A stretch of 36,206 nucleotides of DNA from Nitrosomonadales bacterium (lineage in GTDB: Bacteria; Pseudomonadota; Gammaproteobacteria; Burkholderiales; Gallionellaceae), in assembly GCA_016223025.1 (NCBI GenBank), contig JACRPU010000039.1:1-36206 (forward strand), in the 5' to 3' direction. This document shows, in pieces, positions 1-7,019 of this stretch. Position numbers and translations under genes: made by a program. The notes under the pieces were generated by a model, which saw nothing but the letters and a program-made list of their open reading frames with translations, was not told the origin of the DNA and did not search any database. Each line of letters starts with the position of its first letter. Position 1 is the first letter of the stretch.

Positions 1-1243
1 GCATCACGAAATTCCCCGACTTCGGGTTGCAGGCGTCTCGCACGCGAAGTCCGATAAATCGGATGCGCAGCCACTGCCCGAAAAGCCCCGCCGTGATCAG
101 CGCCCCCTTGCGCCACGGCGCGATCTCCATCAACGGGAAGGATTCCCACAACTTCAGGGCGAGCAATTGCGTCAGGGCATACGCCGTGGAACGAATCTGC
201 ATCCACAACTCCAGCGCCGCTTTCGATTGCTGCCACAGGTTCGCCACACCCCACCACCGCTTCAGGTTGTGAAACAACGGCTCGATCCCCCAGCGCTCCG
301 CGTAGATTTCCACCACGGCTTTCGCGATCAGTTCCGTTTCGGTCGCCAGGATCAGGCGCGGGCGCGACCAGGTGTTGTCGTCCTGGCGCATCTCGCACCA
401 CACCGCCCGCACCGGCACCCCCTTCAGGAACCGCGCCACAGCGACGACCGAGCGCAGCCTGACCATCTGCATCTTGCCGTACAGCATCAGTTCCATCTCC
501 TGTGCCGGCAGTGTATCCAGCATGGCCGCATCGATCCTCAGCCCGTATTTGCGCTTCGGCCCCCGGCGCTTCGGTTCCGGCTCCGGCGGCAGATACAAAG
601 CGGTATCCCGCCGCACCTGCCCGATGATGCGCACCTTCTGGTCGAGCAAGGGCAGAATCAAACTCTTGCGCATGAACCATGCGTCGATCAGCAAGCGCGC
701 TTCCTTGACGTACACCCTGACCGAGCCGATCAACTGCCGCGCCACCCAGAGCTTGCCGCGCTGGCCGGATTCCTCGACCAGCCAGGAGCGGAGCGGCACC
801 GTCAGCGCCGACCCCATCCTGACACGCACGACCAGCGCCAGCGTGACCCAGCACTGGCTGTTCAGGAAGGTGGGCCGGTTGGCACGGCGAGCGTGGTCGT
901 GTTTGACGCTGATGCCCGGCCCCGTCTTCGCGCAACGCGGCACCAGCGTATCGTCGATGATCAGGTTCACCAGTTCGCCGGGGCACACCTTTTGCACCAA
1001 TTGCAGCAGACGGACGGACAGGTCGGCGACCGGTACATGCGCCCGCTCGATCAGCTTGTAATAGGTGGTCCAGTGCGCCTCGCGGCTGATGGCGCCGATG
1101 GCGCGGGTGACCCATCCTTCCGGGTTGAGCATGCAGCCGATCAGGAGTTCGACAAATGTCCGGCGGGAGCGTGGCGGAACGGCCAGCAGAAGAAAGGAAA
1201 TCCATTCCGAGAGCAGCAGGCAAGCTTGGGCGGCGAGCGACAT
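1..1243 (-). CDS. IS4-superfamily DDE transposase, 3' end cut by window edge
   Basis: Reading the minus strand from ATG at 1243 gives 414 uninterrupted codons running off the left edge. The protein starts MSLAAQACLLLSEW. It carries the three acidic residues of a DDE transposase: D97 in NLIIDDTLVPR, D187 in LLIDAWF, and E321 inside YAERWGIEPLFHNLK. That last segment fits the IS4-superfamily signature Y-(2)-R-(3)-E-(6)-K exactly (Y314, R317, E321, K328). The start follows an in-frame TGA about 30 bases upstream, so 1243 is the first usable ATG. The gene appears intact as far as it is visible and would cut and paste its own element. The IS ends were not located because the other end is outside the window. 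It lies co-directional with and about 200 bases past the cheA stop. IS4-superfamily membership is confident; the exact IS family is not. Confidence 0.85.
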   Translation of the reverse strand, partial: MSLAAQACLLLSEWISFLLLAVPPRSRRTFVELLIGCMLNPEGWVTRAIGAISREAHWTTYYKLIERAHVPVADLSVRLLQLVQKVCPGELVNLIIDDTLVPRCAKTGPGISVKHDHARRANRPTFLNSQCWVTLALVVRVRMGSALTVPLRSWLVEESGQRGKLWVARQLIGSVRVYVKEARLLIDAWFMRKSLILPLLDQKVRIIGQVRRDTALYLPPEPEPKRRGPKRKYGLRIDAAMLDTLPAQEMELMLYGKMQMVRLRSVVAVARFLKGVPVRAVWCEMRQDDNTWSRPRLILATETELIAKAVVEIYAERWGIEPLFHNLKRWWGVANLWQQSKAALELWMQIRSTAYALTQLLALKLWESFPLMEIAPWRKGALITAGLFGQWLRIRFIGLRVRDACNPKSGNFVM

Positions 1244-1275
1244 GATGAGGTATCCGGGATCGGAAACCCCTCATT

Positions 1276-1328
1276 GGTCGCCGCGTTGCCCGCTCTAAAA
1301 ACAACACCGAGCGGGCAACGCGGCGACC
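1276..1328. repeat. Perfect 20-bp inverted repeat before the transposase start
   Basis: Bases 1276-1295 (ggtcgccgcgttgcccgctc) pair perfectly with 1309-1328 around a 13-base A-rich loop. On the transposase-sense strand the stem ends about 33 bases before the ATG. It may be a subterminal repeat of the IS, or a hairpin that limits read-through expression from outside promoters, as known for some IS4-group elements. The role is inference; the pairing is seen. Confidence 0.85.
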
Positions 1329-1362
1329 CCGCAAATCTGATTTCATGTCAAGCTTTTTTTGC

Positions 1363-1377
1363 ATATTTTGAAAATAT
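1363..1377. repeat. AT-rich palindrome followed by T-run between cheA and IS
   Basis: The bases atattttgaaaatat form a perfect 7+1+7 palindrome followed on the plus strand by seven T. It sits in an AT-rich patch between the cheA stop and the IS. No plus-strand gene ends here, so a terminator role is doubtful. The patch may mark the IS boundary or its target. Confidence 0.4.
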
Positions 1378-1446
1378 TTTTTTCGTGCGGTCCGGATGCC
1401 TGCGGTTTCGGGTAAAGGCTGCGAGTGTCTAAACTTCAGGTAATTT

Positions 1447-3639
1447 CTACGAAGCCAGCAACTGCGTTTCCTGGTTCACCGCGCGCTGGATCAGCGCCGG
1501 CACGTCCAGGATCAAGGCCACCTCGCCGCTGCCGAGGATGGTCGAGCCGCTGATCCCTTTGAGGTTGCCGAACAGTTTGCCCAGCGGCTTGATCACGGCC
1601 TGGAATTCGCCCATCAGTTCGTCCACCACCAGCCCCGCCTTCTGCCCGGCGTATTGCACGACCACGATGTTTTCGCGCCGCCCCGCCTTGCCCCGTTCGC
1701 GGAAGCGGTCGCGCAGGCGGATGAACGGCAGCACCGTGCCGCGCAGGTTGATGTAATGGCTTTCGCGGATTTCCCGGCGTTCCGCCTCGCCAAGCTCGAT
1801 GCACTCCATCACCAGGTCGAGCGGCACCACGTAAGAGGCGCTGCCCACCCCCATCAGGAAGCCGTCAATAATCGCCAAAGTCAGCGGCAGGCGGATTTTC
1901 ACCGTCGTGCCGGCGCCTTCGCGGCTGGCGATTTCCACCGTGCCGCGCAAGGCCTCGATGTTGCGCCGCACCACGTCCATGCCGACACCGCGCCCGGACA
2001 AATTGGTGACCGCCTCGGCGGTGGAAAACCCCGCCTCGAAAATCAGGCCGTACACTTCCTGGTCGGAGAGCGTCTGGCTGGCCGTGATCAGCCCTTTTTC
2101 CAGCGCCTTGGCAAAAATCTTTTCGCGGTTCAGGCCGCCGCCGTCGTCGCCCACCTCCACCACGATGCTGCCGGATTCGTGATAGGCGTTGAGATGCACC
2201 GTGCCTTTCGCCGGCTTGCCGCGCTTCATGCGGGTTTCGGCCTTCTCGATGCCGTGATCCATGCTGTTGCGCACCAGATGCATCAGCGGGTCGCCGATTT
2301 TTTCCACCACCGACTTGTCCAGCTCGGTTTCCGCGCCGCTGATCGCCAGCCCGATGTCCTTGCCGAGCTCTTTGCTCACATCGCGCACCACGCGGTTGAA
2401 GCGGTTGAAGGTTTCGCCGATCTGCACCATGCGCAATTGCAGGGCGCTGTCGCGGATTTCCTCGACCAGCCGCGACAGCGTGGAAGTCGCTTCGTGCAGC
2501 GCCGGGTCGCGGTTGCGTTGCGCCAGCAGGCTGGTGGCGGCGCCGGCGATGACCATTTCCCCGACCAGGTTGATGAGTTGGTCGAGCTTGTCGGCCTGGA
2601 TGCGGATCAGTTTGCTTTCCTGAACCTTGTGTTCCCTGGCGAGCTTCTGTTTCCCGAGCGCCGCATCCACCAGCTCCGGCGGCACCACGCCCTGTTCCAC
2701 CAGGATGTCGCCGAGCATGGGCGCGGCTTCCTGGCCGCATCCGGCGCGCAGCGTCTCCTGCACGCGCAGCGCTTCGTCCAGTTCCTTCCGTGTCAGCGAG
2801 CCGCATTCGACCAGCAGTTCGCCGAGGCGGATCTTGTCCTCCGGCAAACCGGCGATAAACTGGATGTATTCCTCGATGCGGCTGTGCGGCGGCAGGATGC
2901 GCAGCGTACAGTCGTCGCGCACAAACTCGAACACCCCTTCGATCGCGGCTTTGTCCACGTTGTCGCCGCAGAAATCAATCTCGAACCCCAGATAGCAGCT
3001 TTCCGGATCCATTTCCGGGGAGGGTGGCATGGCATCGGGCAGGGTGATGACATGGGTGATTTCCCCCATGTTGCCGAGATAGCGGATGAAGGCCAGCGGG
3101 TCCATGCCGTTGCGCAGCACGTCCTGGCCGAAACGCAGCGAGATGTGCCAGTGGCCGCTTTCCACCGCGCCGCCCGGCTGCGGCAACACGGTTGCCTGAG
3201 GTCGGGAAGGCGCAGCCGCAGGAACCAGCGGACGCTCTTGCACGCCGGCCTGGTAGGCCTTGAGCTGGTTGAGCAGCATGATGCCGGTGGCTTCTGTCTC
3301 CTTGTCCGGCCGGGCGGCAGAGCCGGCGGCAACCTGCTCCACCAGCATCCCGATATGGTCGCGGCAGGACAACAGCAGGGCGATCAGTTCGCCGTTCACT
3401 GCCGCTTCGCCGGCGCGCACCCGATCCAGCACGTTTTCCACCACATGGGTGAATGCCACGATGCCATCCAGCCCGAACAGCCCGCCCGACCCCTTGATGG
3501 TGTGGGCGGCACGGAAGATGGCGTTGATCGCATCGGGATCATCCGGCGCGGATTCCAGGCCCAGCAGCGATTCCTCCATGGCTTCGAGCAGCTCGCGGCT
3601 CTCCATGAGGAAGGTTTGCAGTGCCTGATCGAGTTCCAT
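1447..3639 (-). CDS. cheA: Chemotaxis histidine kinase CheA with MshEN-like motifs
   Basis: The 730-residue protein phosphorylates CheY in response to receptor arrays at the membrane. Domains in order: HPt with H46 in AAHTIKG (1-105); a ferredoxin-like middle region (163-250); two 24-residue MshEN-like motifs at 271-294 and 308-331; dimerisation helices (about 342-400); a kinase domain with N box HLVRNSMDHGIE (454-465), DDGGGLN (498-504) and GRGVGMDVV (549-557); and a CheW-like C-terminus (about 590-725). ATG 3639 was chosen over the TTG at 3663 because the protein then begins MELDQALQTF, typical of CheA, and the HPt domain follows at once. It is the last visible gene of a minus-strand chemosensory cluster, after the STAS gene with a 99-base gap. 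CheA itself is certain; c-di-GMP binding is a hypothesis. Confidence 0.95.
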   Translation of the reverse strand: MELDQALQTFLMESRELLEAMEESLLGLESAPDDPDAINAIFRAAHTIKGSGGLFGLDGIVAFTHVVENVLDRVRAGEAAVNGELIALLLSCRDHIGMLVEQVAAGSAARPDKETEATGIMLLNQLKAYQAGVQERPLVPAAAPSRPQATVLPQPGGAVESGHWHISLRFGQDVLRNGMDPLAFIRYLGNMGEITHVITLPDAMPPSPEMDPESCYLGFEIDFCGDNVDKAAIEGVFEFVRDDCTLRILPPHSRIEEYIQFIAGLPEDKIRLGELLVECGSLTRKELDEALRVQETLRAGCGQEAAPMLGDILVEQGVVPPELVDAALGKQKLAREHKVQESKLIRIQADKLDQLINLVGEMVIAGAATSLLAQRNRDPALHEATSTLSRLVEEIRDSALQLRMVQIGETFNRFNRVVRDVSKELGKDIGLAISGAETELDKSVVEKIGDPLMHLVRNSMDHGIEKAETRMKRGKPAKGTVHLNAYHESGSIVVEVGDDGGGLNREKIFAKALEKGLITASQTLSDQEVYGLIFEAGFSTAEAVTNLSGRGVGMDVVRRNIEALRGTVEIASREGAGTTVKIRLPLTLAIIDGFLMGVGSASYVVPLDLVMECIELGEAERREIRESHYINLRGTVLPFIRLRDRFRERGKAGRRENIVVVQYAGQKAGLVVDELMGEFQAVIKPLGKLFGNLKGISGSTILGSGEVALILDVPALIQRAVNQETQLLAS

Positions 3640-3670
3640 TTGTTTTTCCCATAAGCCGCACAAACAGGGT

Positions 3671-3738
3671 CAAAAATTGAGAAGCCATCTTCTCGTAGCC
3701 CAACCTACGCACTGTCGAAGTGCAATTTTAGAAGTGCC
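3671..3738. repeat. Dispersed intergenic repeat between STAS gene and cheA
   Basis: This gap contains aaaattgagaagccatctt (copy of a motif seen again at 9780-9798 and, inverted, at 12096-12116), a small cgtag-cccaac-ctacg palindrome (3694-3709), and tttagaagtgccc (3727-3739), which recurs as ttcagaagtgccc at 10168-10180. Both last copies abut the stop of a minus-strand gene. These look like fragments of dispersed repeat families. They separate cheA from the gene before it. Confidence 0.6.
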
Positions 3739-4062
3739 CTAATGGCCGTGGCGCGGCATCATCACCGGGTCGCCAAAATAGTGGGCCATGTTGAACAAAT
3801 CCAGCACTTCCAGCGTTGCCGGGCTGTGCGCCACCAGGCGCAACCGCTTGCCGGCGTTGGCCGCCTCGCGCTTGGCCAGCAACAGCAACTGGAAGCCCGC
3901 AGTATCCATCTCGCTGACTTCGGACAGATTGATCTCCAGTTCCGTGCAGCGATCCAGGCAGGAAAGCAATTCCCCCTTCATTCCGGCGGCATGGTAAATC
4001 GTCATTTCGCCAGCCACGCGGGCCTGGCATACGCCATTGCCGGTTTCGATGCTGATCGTCAT
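3739..4062 (-). CDS. STAS-domain protein of chemosensory cluster
   Basis: This 107-residue protein is one STAS domain (anti-sigma-factor-antagonist or MlaB-like fold). The characteristic segment is SEVSEMDTAGFQLLLLAKRE, where the residue phosphorylated in SpoIIAA-type proteins would be the Thr of D-T-A-G. Such single-domain STAS proteins occur in some chemosensory clusters as switchable binding partners, but no partner kinase of the SpoIIAB type is visible here. It starts 12 bases after the cheY stop and precedes cheA, so the three are probably co-transcribed. The fold is clear; the role is not known. Confidence 0.85.
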   Translation of the reverse strand: MTISIETGNGVCQARVAGEMTIYHAAGMKGELLSCLDRCTELEINLSEVSEMDTAGFQLLLLAKREAANAGKRLRLVAHSPATLEVLDLFNMAHYFGDPVMMPRHGH

Positions 4063-4074
4063 GATGTCCCCCGA

Positions 4075-4443
4075 CTACGGCATCACCAGCTTCGATACCG
4101 CCGCCAGCATTTGCGCGGGCTGGAACGGCTTGACCACCCATGCCTTCGCGCCCGCTGCCTGGCCTTCCTGTTTTTTCCCTTCCTGCGACTCGGTGGTCAG
4201 CATGATGACGGGGGTGAACTTGTAGGCCGGCATCTGTTTGAGGTTCTTCACGAAGGTGATGCCGTCCATGTTGGGCATGTTCACGTCGCTGATGACGAGA
4301 TGCACCTTCTGCCCGTTCAGCTTGGCCAGCGCATCCTTGCCGTCGCACCCCTCGATCACGTCGTAGCCGGCGCCGCGCAGCGCGATGCCGACCACCTGCC
4401 GCAGCGAAGCGGAGTCATCCACGATCATGATGGTTTTGGCCAT
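4075..4443 (-). CDS. cheY: CheY-like single-domain response regulator
   Basis: This 122-residue receiver has no output domain. It shows the acidic pocket D9/D10, phospho-acceptor D53 in ISDVNMPNMDG, the switch Thr at T83/T84 in LTTES, and K105 before Pro in VVKPF. This is the CheY pattern, and it should accept phosphate from the CheA encoded two genes downstream. It lies 12 bases after the methyl-accepting gene and 12 bases before the STAS gene, a tight operon arrangement. Whether it acts on flagellar motors, pili or another target cannot be told from the window. Confidence 0.92.
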   Translation of the reverse strand: MAKTIMIVDDSASLRQVVGIALRGAGYDVIEGCDGKDALAKLNGQKVHLVISDVNMPNMDGITFVKNLKQMPAYKFTPVIMLTTESQEGKKQEGQAAGAKAWVVKPFQPAQMLAAVSKLVMP

Positions 4444-4455
4444 GCCGTTCTCCCG

Positions 4456-5706
4456 CTAGAAAAAGGTGATTTCCATCGCGCCGGGCGTGGCGGGCGATGC
4501 CGCGCCCGCCTTGTCATCGCGGTGGTTGCGCCGCTGCTCGGCGGTGGTGTAGCCCAGCGCCATTTCATCCAGCCAGGCGCCGGCGTCAATTTCCGGCGCG
4601 CTTCCGCCGCTGCGTTCGGCGGCATATTGCCGGAGGCGGGCGTGCAGCCCGTCGAGGTTGTCGCGCACGTGGGCCAGTATCTGGCTGACCCGATCCTGAA
4701 ACTGGAGGTACACCAGCATCTCGGAGATTTCTGCGCGGATACCCTCGCTCTCGCGCCGCAGCATCCCGGAAGATTCGCTCAACCTGCCGGCAACTTCCCG
4801 GAAATTGTCCAGCACCCGGTGGATGGTTTGCTCCGCCTCCGCCGCCTGGCGCGCATCTTCCTCGCCGAATTTTTCTGTGCCGGCGATGACCGCCGAGATC
4901 GCCTGGTTGATGACGCCGGCCTTCTCCGCCATTTTTCTGCCGGTGTCGCTGGACAGGTTGGACAGCTTGCGCACTTCGTCCGCCACCACCGCAAAGCCGC
5001 GCCCGGTCTCGCCGGCGCGCGCCGCCTCGATGGCCGCGTTGAGCGCCAGCAAATTGGTCTGCGAAGCAATCTCTTCCACATCCGCAGCCATCTTTTTCAG
5101 GTCGGCGGTATAAGCGATCAGTTTGCGCACGTCCTGCACCATCGCCGCGCGCTCGTGCCGCGCCGCGTCCATCGAGCGGTTGACGGCGACCAGATCGGCC
5201 TCGCTGCGCGACAGCACCGCCACCGCGCAGCCGTCTTCCGTTCCGTCCCCGCCGCCCGCCGCCCGCTGCGAAGCGGCTGCCGATGCCTGCAAGCGTTCGA
5301 CGATGGCGGCGAAGCGCGCCGCCACCCCGGTAACGCCTTCCTCGGTCTGGCTGCGCGCGGTTTCGATCTGTTTTGCCCAGATCGGCGCCGCCTTGTCGCA
5401 GACCTGCTCCAGGCCGGCGACGCCGCTTTGTTGCCGCAATGTTTGCCTGGCCTGCCCCAGCAAATCCTCTGCCTGCCGTGTCAGTTGCTCCAGCGCGGCG
5501 CGCTGCCGCACCGCGCTGGCCCAGGCGCATAACGTGGCAAACCCCGCCACCGCAAGAGCGAACTGCACTCCCGCGCCGCCCGGCCCGGAGCCCCCGAACA
5601 AGGACACCCCCAGCAGCGCGGCTACCCCGGCGCCGCCGCTTGCCAGCGGCGACATCCACAGCCAGGCGTCCGCGTTTGCCCGCATCGTCATTTCCCCTTG
5701 GCTCAT
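4456..5706 (-). CDS. Methyl-accepting chemotaxis protein without sensor domain
   Basis: The 416-residue protein begins with two hydrophobic segments (about 18-38 and 47-65) joined by only about ten residues, so there is no periplasmic ligand domain and no recognisable HAMP. The rest is a cytoplasmic coiled coil with the MCP tip [20 protein letters not shown] followed by [19 protein letters not shown]. Signals would have to come from the membrane, the cytoplasm or a partner protein. The C-terminal stretch [14 protein letters not shown] is common in receptors that work with dedicated CheA proteins. The start could instead be ATG 5685, which has the better Shine-Dalgarno (AAGGGG, 8 bases upstream); ATG 5706 is the longest form. 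It lies upstream of cheY with a 12-base gap. Confidence 0.9.
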   Translation of the reverse strand: MSQGEMTMRANADAWLWMSPLASGGAGVAALLGVSLFGGSGPGGAGVQFALAVAGFATLCAWASAVRQRAALEQLTRQAEDLLGQARQTLRQQSGVAGLEQVCDKAAPIWAKQIETARSQTEEGVTGVAARFAAIVERLQASAAASQRAAGGGDGTEDGCAVAVLSRSEADLVAVNRSMDAARHERAAMVQDVRKLIAYTADLKKMAADVEEIASQTNLLALNAAIEAARAGETGRGFAVVADEVRKLSNLSSDTGRKMAEKAGVINQAISAVIAGTEKFGEEDARQAAEAEQTIHRVLDNFREVAGRLSESSGMLRRESEGIRAEISEMLVYLQFQDRVSQILAHVRDNLDGLHARLRQYAAERSGGSAPEIDAGAWLDEMALGYTTAEQRRNHRDDKAGAASPATPGAMEITFF

Positions 5707-5737
5707 ACCATTCCCCGTTCCGGAAACCCGGAAGTAT

Positions 5738-6151
5738 TCACTGATGAGTGATTGCCGGTTGCAGGGCGTCAGGTTTCCCGCCCGGTTGATCGCGCGATGC
5801 CAGTTGCTGTAATGCCGCCCCGACCAGCATGAACTGGAAGGATTTATCGAAAAAATAATCCGCCCCGGCCTGCTTGCAATAACTGGAACATGAATCGTTT
5901 GAGAAATTGGTCAACACGATGACTCGGGTCGCGGCGTGGTCTTTCTTGATGCTCGACAACACCTTCAACCCCGATCCGCGTTGCAGGTGGAGATCCAGAA
6001 TCACGACATCCGGCGACAGCGACTCCACGCCCGCTATCGCGCCCGCCTCATCCACCGCGAGGCCGGTGACCGCGACGCCGGGGATGCCGGACAGCATGGC
6101 TTGCAGCCTCGTGCGCACCGACTCGGAATCTTCCACGATAAACACGTTCAC
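5738..6151 (-). CDS. Stand-alone response regulator receiver
   Basis: A 137-residue receiver starts at GTG 6151, preceded by AAGGGGGC at good spacing; a much longer open frame extends to 6328 but its extra N-terminus is not receiver-like. It has E7/D8, phospho-acceptor D53 in [17 protein letters not shown], and K103 in YFFDKSFQF. There is no output domain. It lies 31 bases before the methyl-accepting gene, so it may be the first gene of the chemosensory unit. Its cognate kinase could be CheA or the PAS kinase upstream; the sequence does not decide. The segment [13 protein letters not shown] is cysteine-rich for a receiver. Confidence 0.85.
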   Translation of the reverse strand: MNVFIVEDSESVRTRLQAMLSGIPGVAVTGLAVDEAGAIAGVESLSPDVVILDLHLQRGSGLKVLSSIKKDHAATRVIVLTNFSNDSCSSYCKQAGADYFFDKSFQFMLVGAALQQLASRDQPGGKPDALQPAITHQ

Positions 6152-6389
6152 AATGCCCCCTTGCAGCAGGTTTCCATCCGCGAAACCCTGGACGAATACT
6201 GCCCCCGTTACGCACCGGAGGCGCATCGGGTTTTTCCTGATTGACGTGTAAAGGGGGGGAGAATTTGCTGTCAGTGTTTGGCTGACAGGGGCCGGGGGAT
6301 TTGTTGCCGCCATGCGGCAATCTTTCAATAAAGGCGCGGCAAAGCCGCTCCGTCTTCTGTTTCCTGTTTCCTGACCCCCGGCTCCCGAA

Positions 6390-7019
6390 TCACACCAGCC
6401 GCTTCCCGACGGCGTACTGCATCAGCTCGGCGTTGTTGCGCAGGTTCATTTTTTCCAGGATGCGGGCGCGGTAGGTGCTGACGGTTTTTCCGCTCAGGCT
6501 CAGGGAATCGGCAATTTCCGTGACGGTTTTTGCTGCGGCCAGCAGCCGGAAAATCTGGTATTCGCGGTTCGACAGGGTCTCGTGCGGAAGCTTTCCTTCC
6601 GGTCTGCCGAGTTCGTTGGCAAGCATTTCGAGCACCGCCGGACTGAAGAATTTTTTTCCGCTCGCCGCTTCGCGCACCGCCTCCACCACGACCGGCGACG
6701 CGCACCCCTTGGTCAGATAACCGGCGGCTCCCGCCTTGATGAGGCGCACGGCATACTGGTCTTCCGTGTAATTGCTGAGAATCAGTACCGGCAATTTCGG
6801 TTTTTCCTCGTGAATCTGCTTGAGCACCTCGATCCCGTTCCGCCCCGGCATGGAAATGTCGAGCAGCACCACGTCGCAATCGTTGCGCCGAAGCCAATGC
6901 AGCGCGTCAATGCCGTTGTCCTGCTCCGCCACGACCTCCATCCCCTGGGTTTTCTCGAAGATCCGCCGCAAGCCGTGGCGCACCAGGTCGTGATCGTCAA
7001 CAATCAGGATGCGTATCAT
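6390..7019 (-). CDS. NarL/LuxR-family response regulator
   Basis: This 209-residue regulator has an N-terminal receiver (D8/D9, phospho-acceptor D54 in VVLLDISMPGRNG, K104 in GYLTKG) and a C-terminal LuxR-type helix-turn-helix (about 146-205: LSNREYQIFRLLAAAKTVTE through GKTVSTYRARILEKMNLRN). It is closest in style to NarL/UvrY-type activators. The start ATG overlaps the end of the upstream kinase gene by 23 bases, so the two are translationally coupled and form a two-component pair. Targets are not known. A 238-base gap follows before the stand-alone receiver gene. Confidence 0.93.
   Translation of the reverse strand: MIRILIVDDHDLVRHGLRRIFEKTQGMEVVAEQDNGIDALHWLRRNDCDVVLLDISMPGRNGIEVLKQIHEEKPKLPVLILSNYTEDQYAVRLIKAGAAGYLTKGCASPVVVEAVREAASGKKFFSPAVLEMLANELGRPEGKLPHETLSNREYQIFRLLAAAKTVTEIADSLSLSGKTVSTYRARILEKMNLRNNAELMQYAVGKRLV

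Noticed and set aside
167-1432. 421-codon plus-strand open frame over the transposase
   Set aside because: It is the antisense shadow of the minus-strand transposase, which carries the full DDE and YREK signatures; the plus-strand product is rich in His/Gln/Arg and resembles no family.
1654-3654. 666-codon plus-strand open frame antisense to cheA
   Set aside because: Composition (Ala, His, Gln rich) is that of an antisense shadow in a GC-rich gene; cheA on the other strand is complete with all motifs.
6152-6328. N-terminal extension of the stand-alone receiver
   Set aside because: The extra residues are not receiver-like and a strong ribosome site lies just before GTG 6151.
6330-6350. Possible terminator after the NarL-type regulator gene (gcggctttgccgc on the minus strand)
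   Set aside because: The stem is short and is followed only by a weak, interrupted T-stretch, so it was not called.
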